Assembly: GCF_001667315.1 (NCBI RefSeq)
Contig: NZ_LZHT01000071.1
Span: 1-34,355 of the forward strand
Source of the DNA: Mycobacterium sp. 852002-10029_SCH5224772
Lineage (GTDB): Bacteria; Actinomycetota; Actinomycetes; Mycobacteriales; Mycobacteriaceae
Length of the DNA stretch: 34,355 bases
Reading direction: 5' to 3'
Below the pieces are notes generated by a model. It made no database searches. It worked only from the letters and a program-made list of their open reading frames with translations, and had not been told where the DNA came from. The translations under genes were made by a program, and so were the position numbers. Below are positions 1 through 7,408 of the stretch, in pieces (position 1 is the first letter of the stretch; each line of letters starts with the position of its first letter).

Positions 1-137
1 CTCCAGCCCGCACCGGCGATGTTCATCGACGACGCCCACATCTTGCGAGCCTCGTCCTCAACGGTCTGGGCGTGCACCTCGAAACGGCCCGCCATCGCCC
101 GCATCTCGTGCGGGTCGGTCATAAAACGTGTTGCCAT
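1..137 (-). CDS. esxJ: ESAT-6-like WXG100 protein, EsxJ/EsxK type (C-terminus outside window)
   Basis: Small secreted protein of the WXG100 family, exported as a heterodimer with its Esx partner by a type VII secretion system. The visible 45 residues begin [20 protein letters not shown] and reach a Trp in the context AGAGW, the expected turn of the helix-turn-helix hairpin. This N-terminus is typical of the near-identical EsxJ/K/M/P/W group. The ATG has an AGGAG ribosome site about 8 bases upstream. It is the third gene after PE8 and PPE15, as in M. tuberculosis Rv1040c-Rv1039c-Rv1038c, so the symbol rests on gene order as well as sequence; the paralogues cannot be told apart from the N-terminus alone. 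The rest of the gene, and presumably its Esx partner, lies to the left of the window. Confidence 0.9.
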   Translation of the reverse strand, partial: MATRFMTDPHEMRAMAGRFEVHAQTVEDEARKMWASSMNIAGAGW

Positions 138-297
138 CTCGGCTGTCTCCTATCTTGATTCCTCAGTCGGCCGAAGTCTTAACAATTGAAATTGATGCAG
201 CGGAGGCCGCGGTTCAAACAGATTACGGCCTGCCGGTTAAATGCTCGCCTCAGACAGGCGACATGTACCCCTTATTTCCCGTGTCAGCGGTCCCTTC

Positions 298-1461
298 TCA
301 GACGACAACCTGTTTGGGCATGACGATCGGCTTGAAGCCGTACCGGGGTCCGCTGCCGTAGGCGCCGGCGCCCTTGGCGGCGGCCGCCATTCCCGGCATG
401 CCGGGCATCGCGGTGACTCCCTCCGCTTCGGCCGCGGCGGTCCAACCCGAGCCCTCGAGCGGGGCGGTGGCCGAAGCCAACGACGCCGGGGCGGCCGCGT
501 TCCAGCCGGCGGGCACCGAGAGGCGGCCCACCGCGGACGCCTCGCCCAGCGCCGCCGACGCCCCCGCGCCCGACACCGAGCCCACCATGGTGCCGGGCGT
601 GATGCCGGCGGCACCGGCCGGCGCAACCGAGTCGGTCAGCGAGAACGGAATCGCCGGCACCGTCCCAAGGGTCTTCCCTAACGACACCACGTTCGGGATG
701 GCGTTCATGGTGAACCACGCCCCCGTGTTCACCCCACCGTTGATGGCGTTGAAGACGGCCGGCGTGCCGAGGAAGTTGTCGACCGACGACAGAAAGCCAT
801 TGGTCGTAAAGGGGAGGGTGGGGGCGGCCAAGGTTGCCGCATTGGAGATGGGAGCTGCCAACGCCTGGACCGTGCCGCCCGTTGAGTCCGCGGCCAGCGC
901 GGTGCTGTCCACGGCCGCGGCGGTCGCCGGGTTGGTGGTCGATGTCAGTGGCGTCACTGGGGTGAGGACGCCGGCCGCCATCGAGGCGGCCTGGTAGGTG
1001 GCCATCATGGTGGCGTCTTGAACCCACATCTCGGCGTATTGCGCTTCGGTCGCGGCGATCGCGGCTGAGTTGACGCCCAGGAAGTTCGTCGCGACGAGTG
1101 TTGCCAGCAACGTCCGATTGGCCGCGATTACGGGCGGGGGCACCGTCGCCGCGAACGCCGCTTCGTAGGCCGCCGCCGATGCGGTGGCCTGAGCGCTCGT
1201 CTGCTCGAGTGTCGTCGCCGTCTCGGTCAGATAGGTCACGATCGGCTGTGCCGCAGCGGCCGCCGCGGCCGACCCACCACCGGTCCACTGTTCGGTGGTC
1301 AGCAACGAGATGATCGACTCCCACTGGGTGGCGGTGGCGCTCACCTCGGCGGCCAGGTTGGCATACGCGGTCGCGGCGGCCATGAACGGAGCGGACCCCG
1401 CACCGGCGTACATGAACGACGAGGTGATCTCCGGGGGGATCGCTGAAAACTCAAGCACCAT
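298..1461 (-). CDS. PPE15: PPE family protein, PPE-SVP subgroup (PPE15-like)
   Basis: Cell-surface or secreted PPE protein of 387 residues. The PPE domain covers roughly residues 1-175, with Pro-Pro-Glu at 9-11 and the alanine-rich helical hairpin after it. The C-terminal part has the SVP signature (LSVPAGW) and ends in a GPRYGFKPIVMPK tail. PPE proteins pair with a PE protein and are recognised by an EspG chaperone. The M. tuberculosis PE8-PPE15 pair is an ESX-5 type substrate, which I infer applies here. An AAAGGAG ribosome site precedes the ATG. The gene sits 61 bases after PE8 and 160 bases before the Esx gene, consistent with one transcript. The length is close to M. tuberculosis PPE15 (about 390 residues). 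Its last part resembles the tail of the neighbouring PE protein. Confidence 0.92.
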   Translation of the reverse strand: MVLEFSAIPPEITSSFMYAGAGSAPFMAAATAYANLAAEVSATATQWESIISLLTTEQWTGGGSAAAAAAAQPIVTYLTETATTLEQTSAQATASAAAYEAAFAATVPPPVIAANRTLLATLVATNFLGVNSAAIAATEAQYAEMWVQDATMMATYQAASMAAGVLTPVTPLTSTTNPATAAAVDSTALAADSTGGTVQALAAPISNAATLAAPTLPFTTNGFLSSVDNFLGTPAVFNAINGGVNTGAWFTMNAIPNVVSLGKTLGTVPAIPFSLTDSVAPAGAAGITPGTMVGSVSGAGASAALGEASAVGRLSVPAGWNAAAPASLASATAPLEGSGWTAAAEAEGVTAMPGMPGMAAAAKGAGAYGSGPRYGFKPIVMPKQVVV

Positions 1462-1522
1462 TTGTGTATTCCGCTCCTTTTCTCTGTTCGAATTCGACGT
1501 CTATCCGGGTGCCCGTGGCTGC

Positions 1523-2413
1523 CTAGACGGCCGTCGGTTTCGGCATGACGATCGGCTTGACGCCGTAACGCGGCGCGCCGAAGCCAGCGCTGTTGCGCCC
1601 CATCGCACCCACTCCGGGCATGCCCGGCACCACCGTTCCCGTACCGGCCTGCGGCGCGGCGGCGGTCCAGCCGACCGTCTGCAGCGGCGCGGCGCTCGAC
1701 CCCACCACCGAGGTCGAGCCCGCCCAACTCGGCGGCACCGAGAGCTTGTTGACCATGGTTGCTTGGCCCATCGCGGCCGCCGGCATCGCGCCCATGCCCG
1801 TCACGCCGCCCACACCGGCGCCGGCCGGGGTGGTCGAGGTGGCCAGGTCCGCCGCGGCGGCCGCACCGGCGTCGGCGCCAGAGGTGTCCAGCAAGCCGCC
1901 ACTGGCCAGGCCGAGCAGGTCGGAACCGGCGGACGCCCAGTTCCCAAAACCGATGTTGCCGATGTTCGCGCTGTTACCCGACAAGCCGAACATCCCGCCA
2001 AGCATGTTCGGGTTGGTGCCATTGCCGGTGCTACCGAGGAGCCACGAAAGGTAGTCGAGCGGAGTGTTTGACGGCGTGGCAGCGGCAGCGGCGGCGGGAG
2101 AAGCGGCACTCGCAAGTGCGGCCTGGCTCGCGTTGACGGCCTCGGTGTCGCCGTAGCTGTTGGAGCTGATGCCAAGGGTCTGCGAATACTGCTCGAGGAG
2201 TGCCTGCACCTCGGCGGCGATCGTCTGGTACTGGGTGCCGTACGCCGAGAAGATGGCCGCCTGCTGGGCCGATACCGGGTCGGCGGCGGCGGGAGCAATG
2301 ACGGTGGTCGCCGACGCGGCGCCCGCGTTTTGGGCTGCCAGGTTACTGTTGATGCCGGACAGCAACGTCTCCGCGGCAAGCATCTCTTCGGTCTGTGTTG
2401 TCAGAAACGACAT
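1523..2413 (-). CDS. PE8: PE family protein with SVP-like C-terminal domain (PE8-like)
   Basis: A 296-residue PE protein. Residues 1-95 form the PE helical hairpin, with the type VII secretion motif YxxxE at Tyr87-Glu91 (YGDTE). After a short Gly/Asn-rich stretch (about 125-170) comes a C-terminal domain carrying LSVPPSW and ending APRYGVKPIVMPKPTAV, very like the tail of the adjacent PPE protein. It is therefore a PE protein with a PPE-type C-terminus. The ATG has a clear AGGAG site. It is the first gene of the minus-strand cassette, so the cassette promoter is expected in the roughly 350 bases to its right. The product should form a heterodimer with the PPE15-like protein and be exported by ESX-5; this is inferred from the family. 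Confidence 0.92.
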   Translation of the reverse strand: MSFLTTQTEEMLAAETLLSGINSNLAAQNAGAASATTVIAPAAADPVSAQQAAIFSAYGTQYQTIAAEVQALLEQYSQTLGISSNSYGDTEAVNASQAALASAASPAAAAAATPSNTPLDYLSWLLGSTGNGTNPNMLGGMFGLSGNSANIGNIGFGNWASAGSDLLGLASGGLLDTSGADAGAAAAADLATSTTPAGAGVGGVTGMGAMPAAAMGQATMVNKLSVPPSWAGSTSVVGSSAAPLQTVGWTAAAPQAGTGTVVPGMPGVGAMGRNSAGFGAPRYGVKPIVMPKPTAV

Positions 2414-2761
2414 CTGTTGCTCCTATGCTGAACGAGCCGACCCCGGTGTGGATCGCTGTGTGTTCACGTAACGGTCGCTGTGCGTTGGCGTAACGCTAGC
2501 GACCTACAACTCCACATTCCCCACCCATTGAGCTGGGGTTACGGTCGTTTACGGCTTCTTAACGACAAGGGCGGCAGTTTTAACAAGACCCTGTCGGGCG
2601 ACATCGGGACGTCATCTGATCGCGGGCGCCGAAATGGAGAGCTTGCGCGCGGCGCGCGGATATTAGTGGATGGGCACGGGCTTCGCATCTTGGACATCTG
2701 GCAAATATCGGCCGGGATGCGATGCCGCGGGCTTCGGCGTCACGCGCTAGATTCGCGCCGG
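2414..2761. promoter_or_regulatory. Intergenic region upstream of PE8 and of the tRNA
   Basis: No convincing gene lies in these 348 bases. They must hold the promoter of the minus-strand PE8-PPE15-esx cassette and that of the plus-strand tRNA. Two direct copies of CGTAACG occur at 2467-2473 and 2489-2495, exactly 22 bases apart. Related ACGG-ending copies (GTTACGG at 2538, TTTACGG at 2549) follow, which could be regulator sites. TAGATT at 2748-2753 is a possible -10 box for the tRNA. No factor can be named. Confidence 0.35.
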
Positions 2762-2835
2762 GCCCCCATAGCCCAATTGGCAGAGGCAGCGGACTTAAAA
2801 TCCGCCCAGTGTCGGTTCGAGTCCGACTGGGGGCA
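2762..2835 (+). tRNA. leuX: tRNA with anticodon UAA (Leu), leuX-like, short variable loop
   Basis: A complete cloverleaf is readable. The acceptor GCCCCCA pairs with TGGGGGC, followed by discriminator A2835. There is a three-pair D stem GCC/GGC. The anticodon stem GCGGA/TCCGC carries loop CTTAAAA, giving anticodon TAA (2796-2798). The variable loop is five bases (CCAGT), and the T stem GTCGG/CCGAC has loop TTCGAGT. CCA is not encoded. The anticodon reads UUA, so leucine is predicted, and A73 fits leucyl-tRNA. The body is a class I tRNA with no long variable arm, which is unusual for leucine. In M. tuberculosis a leuX gene lies in the matching interval beside integrase fragments, which I recall rather than see here. 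No integrase is present in this window. Confidence 0.93.
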
Positions 2836-2972
2836 CGGTGGACTTTTTGTCGGACACAGAGGTAGCACGGACGGGCGAATGCGCTCGACATCGCTATCGA
2901 CAGCGCCATTCCGCGGCAACTCTGCCGCAGCAGCCGGACTTCCGGATTGACCCGGACCGGCCTCAATAGCAA

Positions 2973-3713
2973 TCAGGCGGCGAATCCACCGTCGACGTCC
3001 CAGGCTATGCCGGTGATGAATGCCGCCTCCGGACTCACCAGGTAAGCGACGGCGCTGGCGATGTCCTCAGGGCGGCCGTAGTGACCAATCGCGGTGAGTT
3101 GCCGCATCTCATCGGCAAAGTCGCCCGAATCCGGGTTCGCGTCGGTTGCCGTGGGTCCTGGCTGAACGACATTGACGGTGATGCCGCGCGGCCCCAGTTC
3201 GCGCGCCAGCCCGCGGGTTAACCCGGCCAGGGCCGCCTTGGTCATGGCATAAACAGCGCTGCCCGGACGCGGAACGCGGTCAGCGAAGATACTCCCGGTG
3301 GTGACGATTCGACCACCGCTACCAAGGTGGGGGATCGCATGTTGAATGGCCACGAAGACGCCGCGGACGTTGACGGCCAGCATTCGGTCGAAGTCCTGCA
3401 GCGGAAACGATTCGACCATGCCGGACGTACTTATTCCGGCGTTGTTCACGAGGATGTCCAAGCCGCCCAATGTAGCCACGGCCTGATCGACCGCCTTGGT
3501 CACCTGTTGCGCGTCGGCGTTGTCGGCCTGAATCGCCACGGCCGTTCCGCCGAGGGCAGATACCTCCGCCTGCAACGTGTCCGCCGGACCTGGAGATGCG
3601 GAGTAGGTAAACGCCACTTGTGCTCCATCGGCGGCCAACCGCTTCACGATCGCCGCACCGATACCCCGTGAACCACCGGTCACCAGAGCGCGGCGCCCCG
3701 CTAGAACACTCAC
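2973..3713 (-). CDS. Short-chain dehydrogenase/reductase, 3-oxoacyl-ACP reductase (FabG)-like
   Basis: Classical SDR of 246 residues. The nucleotide-binding motif TGGSRGIG is at 12-19, NNAG at 90-93, catalytic Ser at 141, and Tyr155/Lys159 in YAMTK. The ending DGGFAA is typical of the family. It should be an NAD(P)(H)-dependent cytosolic oxidoreductase; the substrate is unknown. It starts at a GTG that immediately follows the stop codon of the upstream reductase-NmrA gene, with a GGAGG site inside that gene's end, so the two are translationally linked. It is the last gene of a three-gene operon with the luciferase-like monooxygenase. The context suggests a role in processing a redox substrate or detoxifying a carbonyl product, but no pathway can be assigned. 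Confidence 0.9.
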   Translation of the reverse strand: MSVLAGRRALVTGGSRGIGAAIVKRLAADGAQVAFTYSASPGPADTLQAEVSALGGTAVAIQADNADAQQVTKAVDQAVATLGGLDILVNNAGISTSGMVESFPLQDFDRMLAVNVRGVFVAIQHAIPHLGSGGRIVTTGSIFADRVPRPGSAVYAMTKAALAGLTRGLARELGPRGITVNVVQPGPTATDANPDSGDFADEMRQLTAIGHYGRPEDIASAVAYLVSPEAAFITGIAWDVDGGFAA

Positions 3714-5213
3714 CTATGTATCTCCTCCCGCTGGAGATTCGAATGTCTGTTGCGCCCAGACGGCGAATGACTGCCACGCGATGTCTGAATTCGCGGCGTG
3801 CAGAGCCTCGAGATCCACCCGGTAGCCCGGCCCATTGAGGAACGTCCACATCGCGTGCATGTCAGGATTTCTGATGGACTCGAGTGGGGTGTATTCATGC
3901 CGCACCGGTCGGCCCAGCGCCGCACTGAGCACTTCGGCCATCTGCGCTGGCGTGACGGCGTCGCCGGCTAGCTCCACGCGCTGCCCGATGTATGGCTTCG
4001 GGTCGATTAGCACCTTCGCGACGAACGCGCCCATGTCGGGACGGGCCAGTTGTTGCAGCGGATGGTCGGATGGTAGCGGCAGATCGAGAACCCCGGCGGA
4101 GATGCGGTCCATGCCACCGAGCGCGTTGTCGAAGAAGTAGGTCGGCGCCGTAATCGTGTGTGGCAAACCGCTTTCAGCCAACTCCGCCTCAATGACGGCC
4201 TTGCTTTCGAAGTGCGGCACACCGGTGTGCTGGTCGGCTGCAGCGACCGAACTGAACACCAGGTGTGGCACCTGCACGTCGACGGCCGCGGCCAGTATGG
4301 CCCGCCCCTGGGTCACCTCGGCATCGACGCCTGCCTCGAACGGGGTGGACAACGCAAACGCTGCTGCGACACCGCGCATCGCCGCTCTAAGTGCAGAGCA
4401 ATCGTCGAGTGAGCCGACGACAGCCTCGACTCCGCGTTCAGTCAGACGCCGAACCGACGGTCTGTCTGGCCGGCGCACCAGCGCGCGCACCCGCGCCCCG
4501 CGTGCCAGCAGTGCACTGACGACCGCGCCACCCTGGCCGCCGGTGGCGCCCAACACCAGAACGGGTGCTTCAGTCCTCGACATCGTCCCCCCGTCTCGCG
4601 GCTGCCAGCCGGCCAGGAGGCGCTCCATCTCGGTCAATTCCTCGGCAAACATGTCTCGACGGGCGCGGGGACCGCACGCCTGCAGAAGCCGGGCGAAGTC
4701 GCCGGCTGCTTTGCCGATCCGCTCGGAGAGGCCGGCGGAACCAAGGGCAGCACCGAAGTCGTCGGTGGCCGCGTACACGCCGACGGGCGACACGATCGCA
4801 TGCAGGTAAGAGAACATCGGACGCAGCGCATGTTCCAGCACCAGCGAATGGCGCTCGGTACCGCCGGTCGCCGCAATCAGCACCGGCATTTCGGAAAGTG
4901 TCTCCTCGGGCAGCACGTCGAAGAACGACTTGAACAGCCCGCTATATGAGGCGTTGAACGCCGGGCTCACAGCGATGACTCCGTCGGCGTCGGCGACTGT
5001 TTCGAAAGCTGATTCGAGTTCGGCTGAGCCAAATCCTGTCAGCATTGCATCGATGATCGGCCGGCCGAGAGGGCGCAGTTCGATCACCGACGCGGTCATC
5101 GTCAGGCTCCGGTTGGCCAACGCCTCGTCAACCGCGGCGGTGATCCGGTCGGCCAGCAGCCGAGTCGACGACGGCTCGCGCAGCCCACCGCTGATAACCG
5201 CCAACTTCGTCAT
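3714..5213 (-). CDS. Fusion of CE1759-type FMN reductase and NmrA-like NAD(P)-binding protein
   Basis: Two domains in one 499-residue chain. Residues 1-205 look like an NADPH-dependent FMN reductase of the CE1759 'LLM duo' kind, with flavodoxin-like start VISGGLREPSSTRLL, SPAFNASYSGLFKSFFD at 83-99 and an AATGGTERHSLV segment near 114-125. After a short linker (GWQPRDGGT) a second domain begins near Met211. It has the Rossmann motif LGATGGQGG at 221-229 and NmrA/SDR-atypical features to residue 499. The reductase half should supply reduced flavin to the monooxygenase encoded just upstream, whose stop overlaps this start as ATGA. The NmrA half may sense or bind NAD(P), or act as a reductase of a quinone or aldehyde. 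An AGGAG site precedes the ATG. I see no frameshift at the junction; the internal ATG at Met211 could allow separate expression. Confidence 0.88.
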   Translation of the reverse strand: MTKLAVISGGLREPSSTRLLADRITAAVDEALANRSLTMTASVIELRPLGRPIIDAMLTGFGSAELESAFETVADADGVIAVSPAFNASYSGLFKSFFDVLPEETLSEMPVLIAATGGTERHSLVLEHALRPMFSYLHAIVSPVGVYAATDDFGAALGSAGLSERIGKAAGDFARLLQACGPRARRDMFAEELTEMERLLAGWQPRDGGTMSRTEAPVLVLGATGGQGGAVVSALLARGARVRALVRRPDRPSVRRLTERGVEAVVGSLDDCSALRAAMRGVAAAFALSTPFEAGVDAEVTQGRAILAAAVDVQVPHLVFSSVAAADQHTGVPHFESKAVIEAELAESGLPHTITAPTYFFDNALGGMDRISAGVLDLPLPSDHPLQQLARPDMGAFVAKVLIDPKPYIGQRVELAGDAVTPAQMAEVLSAALGRPVRHEYTPLESIRNPDMHAMWTFLNGPGYRVDLEALHAANSDIAWQSFAVWAQQTFESPAGGDT

Positions 5214-6349
5214 GGCTGCTGCTCCTGGGAAGTGGTGGACAACTCTGTGGCGGGAGGGTCTGTGGCCCTGCTGGCCGCCGCCACCAGCGCCTCGTGTGTG
5301 GGAGCATCGGGTACGTGATCGGGTCGACCGATCGCAAACTCCTTGCGCAGCACTGGAACTACTTCCTCACCCAGTAGGTCGAGTTGCTCCAACACCACCT
5401 TCAGCGGCAGACCGGCATGATCGACGAGGAACAATTGGCGCTGATAGTCGCCGGCGTATTCGCGGAAGCTCAGCGTCCGATCGATCACCTGCTGCGGCGA
5501 ACCAACGGTCAAGGGGGTCTGGGCAGTGAACTCCTCCAGACTCGGGCCATGCCCGTACACCGGAGCATGGTCGAAATAAGGCCGGAACTCCGCGATGGCC
5601 TCCTGGCTGTTGGGGCGCATGAAGACCTGTCCACCCAGACCGACAATCGCCTGATCCGCGCTGCCGTGCTCGTAGTGTTCGAACCGCTGGCGGTACAACT
5701 GCACCATCCGTTTGGTGTGAAACGACGGCCAGAAGATGTGGTTGGCGAAGAAGCCGTCACCGTAATAGGCGGCCAGTTCAGCGACTTCGGGCGTTCGGAT
5801 TGAACCGTGCCAGACGAACGGCGGCACTCCGTCAAGCGGTTGCGGTGCCAGGGTGAAGGCCTGCAGTGGGCTACGATATTTCCCGCTCCAGTCGACGACC
5901 TCTTCGCGCCATAGGCGCCGCAGCAGCCCGTAGTGCTCGACGGTCAATGGGATGGCGTGCCGGATGTCCTGTCCGAACCACGGGTAGACCGGCCCGGTGT
6001 TCCCGCGGCCGAGCATCAAGTCCACCCGGCCACCGCAGAGATGCTGCAGCACACTGAAGTCCTCGGCAATCTTCACCGGATCATTCGTGGTGATCAACGT
6101 GGTTGAGGTGGAAAGAAGTATCCGCTCAGTCTGCGCCGCGATGAAGGCCAGCAGTGTGGTCGGCGAGGAGGGCACGAACGGCGGATTGTGGTGCTCGCCG
6201 GTGGCGAACACGTCCAGACCTACCTCTTCGGCTTTCTTGGCAATCTGGACGGTGGCACCGATACGCTCGGCTTCGGTGGGTGTAAGGCCCGTCGTCGGAT
6301 CCTCGGTGACGTCTCCCACCGTGAATATCCCGAATTGCATATCTGACAT
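5210..6349 (-). CDS. LLM-class flavin-dependent monooxygenase, CE1758 family
   Basis: Luciferase-like (bacterial luciferase TIM-barrel) monooxygenase of 379 residues, using reduced FMN and O2. It begins MSDMQFGIFTVGDV, and further motifs are GLDVFATGEHHNPPF, a TTLITTNDPVKIAEDF strand-helix, and LMLGRGNTGPVYPWFG. The CE1758 family is typically encoded beside a CE1759 FMN reductase, which is exactly the next gene here and overlaps by four bases (ATGA). The frame stays open another 52 codons upstream, but that extension has no family character, so I chose the internal ATG. The substrate is unknown. The gene heads a minus-strand operon: monooxygenase, reductase-NmrA fusion, SDR. Its promoter should lie just right of 6349, beside a decayed gene copy on the other strand. 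Confidence 0.9.
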   Translation of the reverse strand: MSDMQFGIFTVGDVTEDPTTGLTPTEAERIGATVQIAKKAEEVGLDVFATGEHHNPPFVPSSPTTLLAFIAAQTERILLSTSTTLITTNDPVKIAEDFSVLQHLCGGRVDLMLGRGNTGPVYPWFGQDIRHAIPLTVEHYGLLRRLWREEVVDWSGKYRSPLQAFTLAPQPLDGVPPFVWHGSIRTPEVAELAAYYGDGFFANHIFWPSFHTKRMVQLYRQRFEHYEHGSADQAIVGLGGQVFMRPNSQEAIAEFRPYFDHAPVYGHGPSLEEFTAQTPLTVGSPQQVIDRTLSFREYAGDYQRQLFLVDHAGLPLKVVLEQLDLLGEEVVPVLRKEFAIGRPDHVPDAPTHEALVAAASRATDPPATELSTTSQEQQP

Positions 6350-6435
6350 CGAGTCCACACCTAACGACTGCGGCGCGCGTGGAAGACCGCTGTGCACGGA
6401 AAGGCCGCCGTGCGCGGGAAAGACGTTACCCCCCC

Positions 6436-6745
6436 TTGCAGCACGGGTAAGTACTTCGTTAGATATCCGCTCGCATGGATTGCGACACCGAACCAGAGTG
6501 GTCACCGATTCGCAGATGACTCCGCGCGGACTGACGACCTCGGCGATCCCTTCTGGGACGGAGGCCTTTGCATCATTTCGGCTTCATAGATCACCAGTTG
6601 CTGATCCGGAGCAGCTCGTTCGGTGGCGTTGGAACCGAATCGGTCGCCGAGTTCTGCTCGCAGACCATGCAGACGTTGAGGACATAAGCTTCCCCACCCG
6701 CATCCAGCCGCAGGCCAACGATGTTGACCCTGCGGGTAGCAAACG
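6436..6745 (+). pseudogene. Decayed, internally deleted partial copy of the DUF5996 gene
   Basis: This stretch aligns by eye with 7336-7800, which holds the 5' flank and first third of the intact DUF5996 gene. Bases 6436-6512 match 7336-7411 at roughly three of four positions. The next about 145 bases of the intact copy are missing. Bases 6516-6745 then match from about 7558, including GACTCCGCGCGGACTGAC, CAGTTGCTGATCCGGAG and GCAGACCATGCAG. The ATG of the intact gene reads ATT here. A 12-base deletion and further indels shift the frame, so RGLTTSAIP and DHQLLIRSS lie in different frames. The remaining two thirds of the gene are absent. It is a remnant of a duplication and is not expected to make protein. 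Confidence 0.85.
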
Positions 6746-7049
6746 CCTCCGCGCACATCTCACCCCGGCGTCACCGCGGCGACCGGGGGCGATTTCGAGC
6801 GCTACCGGAGTGGCTTCGCGGTTGCGGCTGGAGCGGATTTTGAGGCTTGCAGCACGACCGGCTCGGGTGGCAGGCGAACGACGCTATGGCTCGGCCGCCT
6901 GTGTGACGACGACTCACGAGCGCGTAGAGACGCTCTCCATGCTCGGACGCCTCCTGCTTCCGCGCCAGGCGAACCAGCGGCGTTACCGTTACTTTGCGCG
7001 TTTCATAAGCGGGCCGCTACTGCGTCAACGAATCGACTGAGGAGATGAC
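6746..7049. other. Intergenic stretch without recognisable gene
   Basis: About 300 bases between the DUF5996 remnant and the small ORF. Several frames stay open for 60-90 codons, but none shows a recognisable domain or a ribosome site. It may be further decayed sequence. The end of the stretch (GAGGAG at 7039-7044) is the ribosome site of the small ORF. Confidence 0.4.
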
Positions 7050-7193
7050 ATGGGAGCCAACGTCGGAGTCGAGTACATCCAGCATTTCGCCAATGCCCGT
7101 GCTGCGGGCGAAACCGTTGGAGGGGACTTGGAATGTCCTTACTACATCGCGAACCGGTTCGGCCCGCGTATGGCGCAGGCCACTGGCGCTTGA
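7050..7193 (+). CDS. Candidate small protein of 47 residues
   Basis: A short frame starting MGANVGVEYIQHFANARAAG and ending RMAQATGA. The support is a strong ribosome site, GAGGAG five bases before the ATG, and a mildly coding-like third-position bias. I recognise no family. It contains one Cys and no obvious membrane segment or signal peptide. It lies between a decayed DUF5996 copy and the intact gene, 215 bases before the latter's start. It could be a genuine small gene, or the start of a longer gene since lost; the strand and context do not decide. Confidence 0.4.
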   Translation: MGANVGVEYIQHFANARAAGETVGGDLECPYYIANRFGPRMAQATGA

Positions 7194-7408
7194 GTGGGAC
7201 CGGTCGGAATTGAACGGCAGCCGCCCGCAGGCGAGTAAATCGACGCGAGCATGGCCGGATCCGCTGTCGACCGTCGGACGGCGTGGCTCTCTCGTGTCAA
7301 GTTGCCTTCGCAGCTGCATTTGCGGGTTTCCTTCCCGCAGCAGGAGTAAGCATTCACTAGGCAATAGCTTGCATGGAGTGCGACCCCGAACCCAGGAGTG
7401 ATCACCGA

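Noticed and set aside
2580..2972. Minus-strand open frame of 130 codons.
   Set aside because: It runs antisense through the whole tRNA gene and has no recognisable domain.
5997..7040. Plus-strand open frame of 347 codons.
   Set aside because: It overlaps the start of the monooxygenase gene on the other strand and passes through the DUF5996 remnant, matching the family only in one short segment (RGLTTSAIP). Most of it is out of frame with the remnant.
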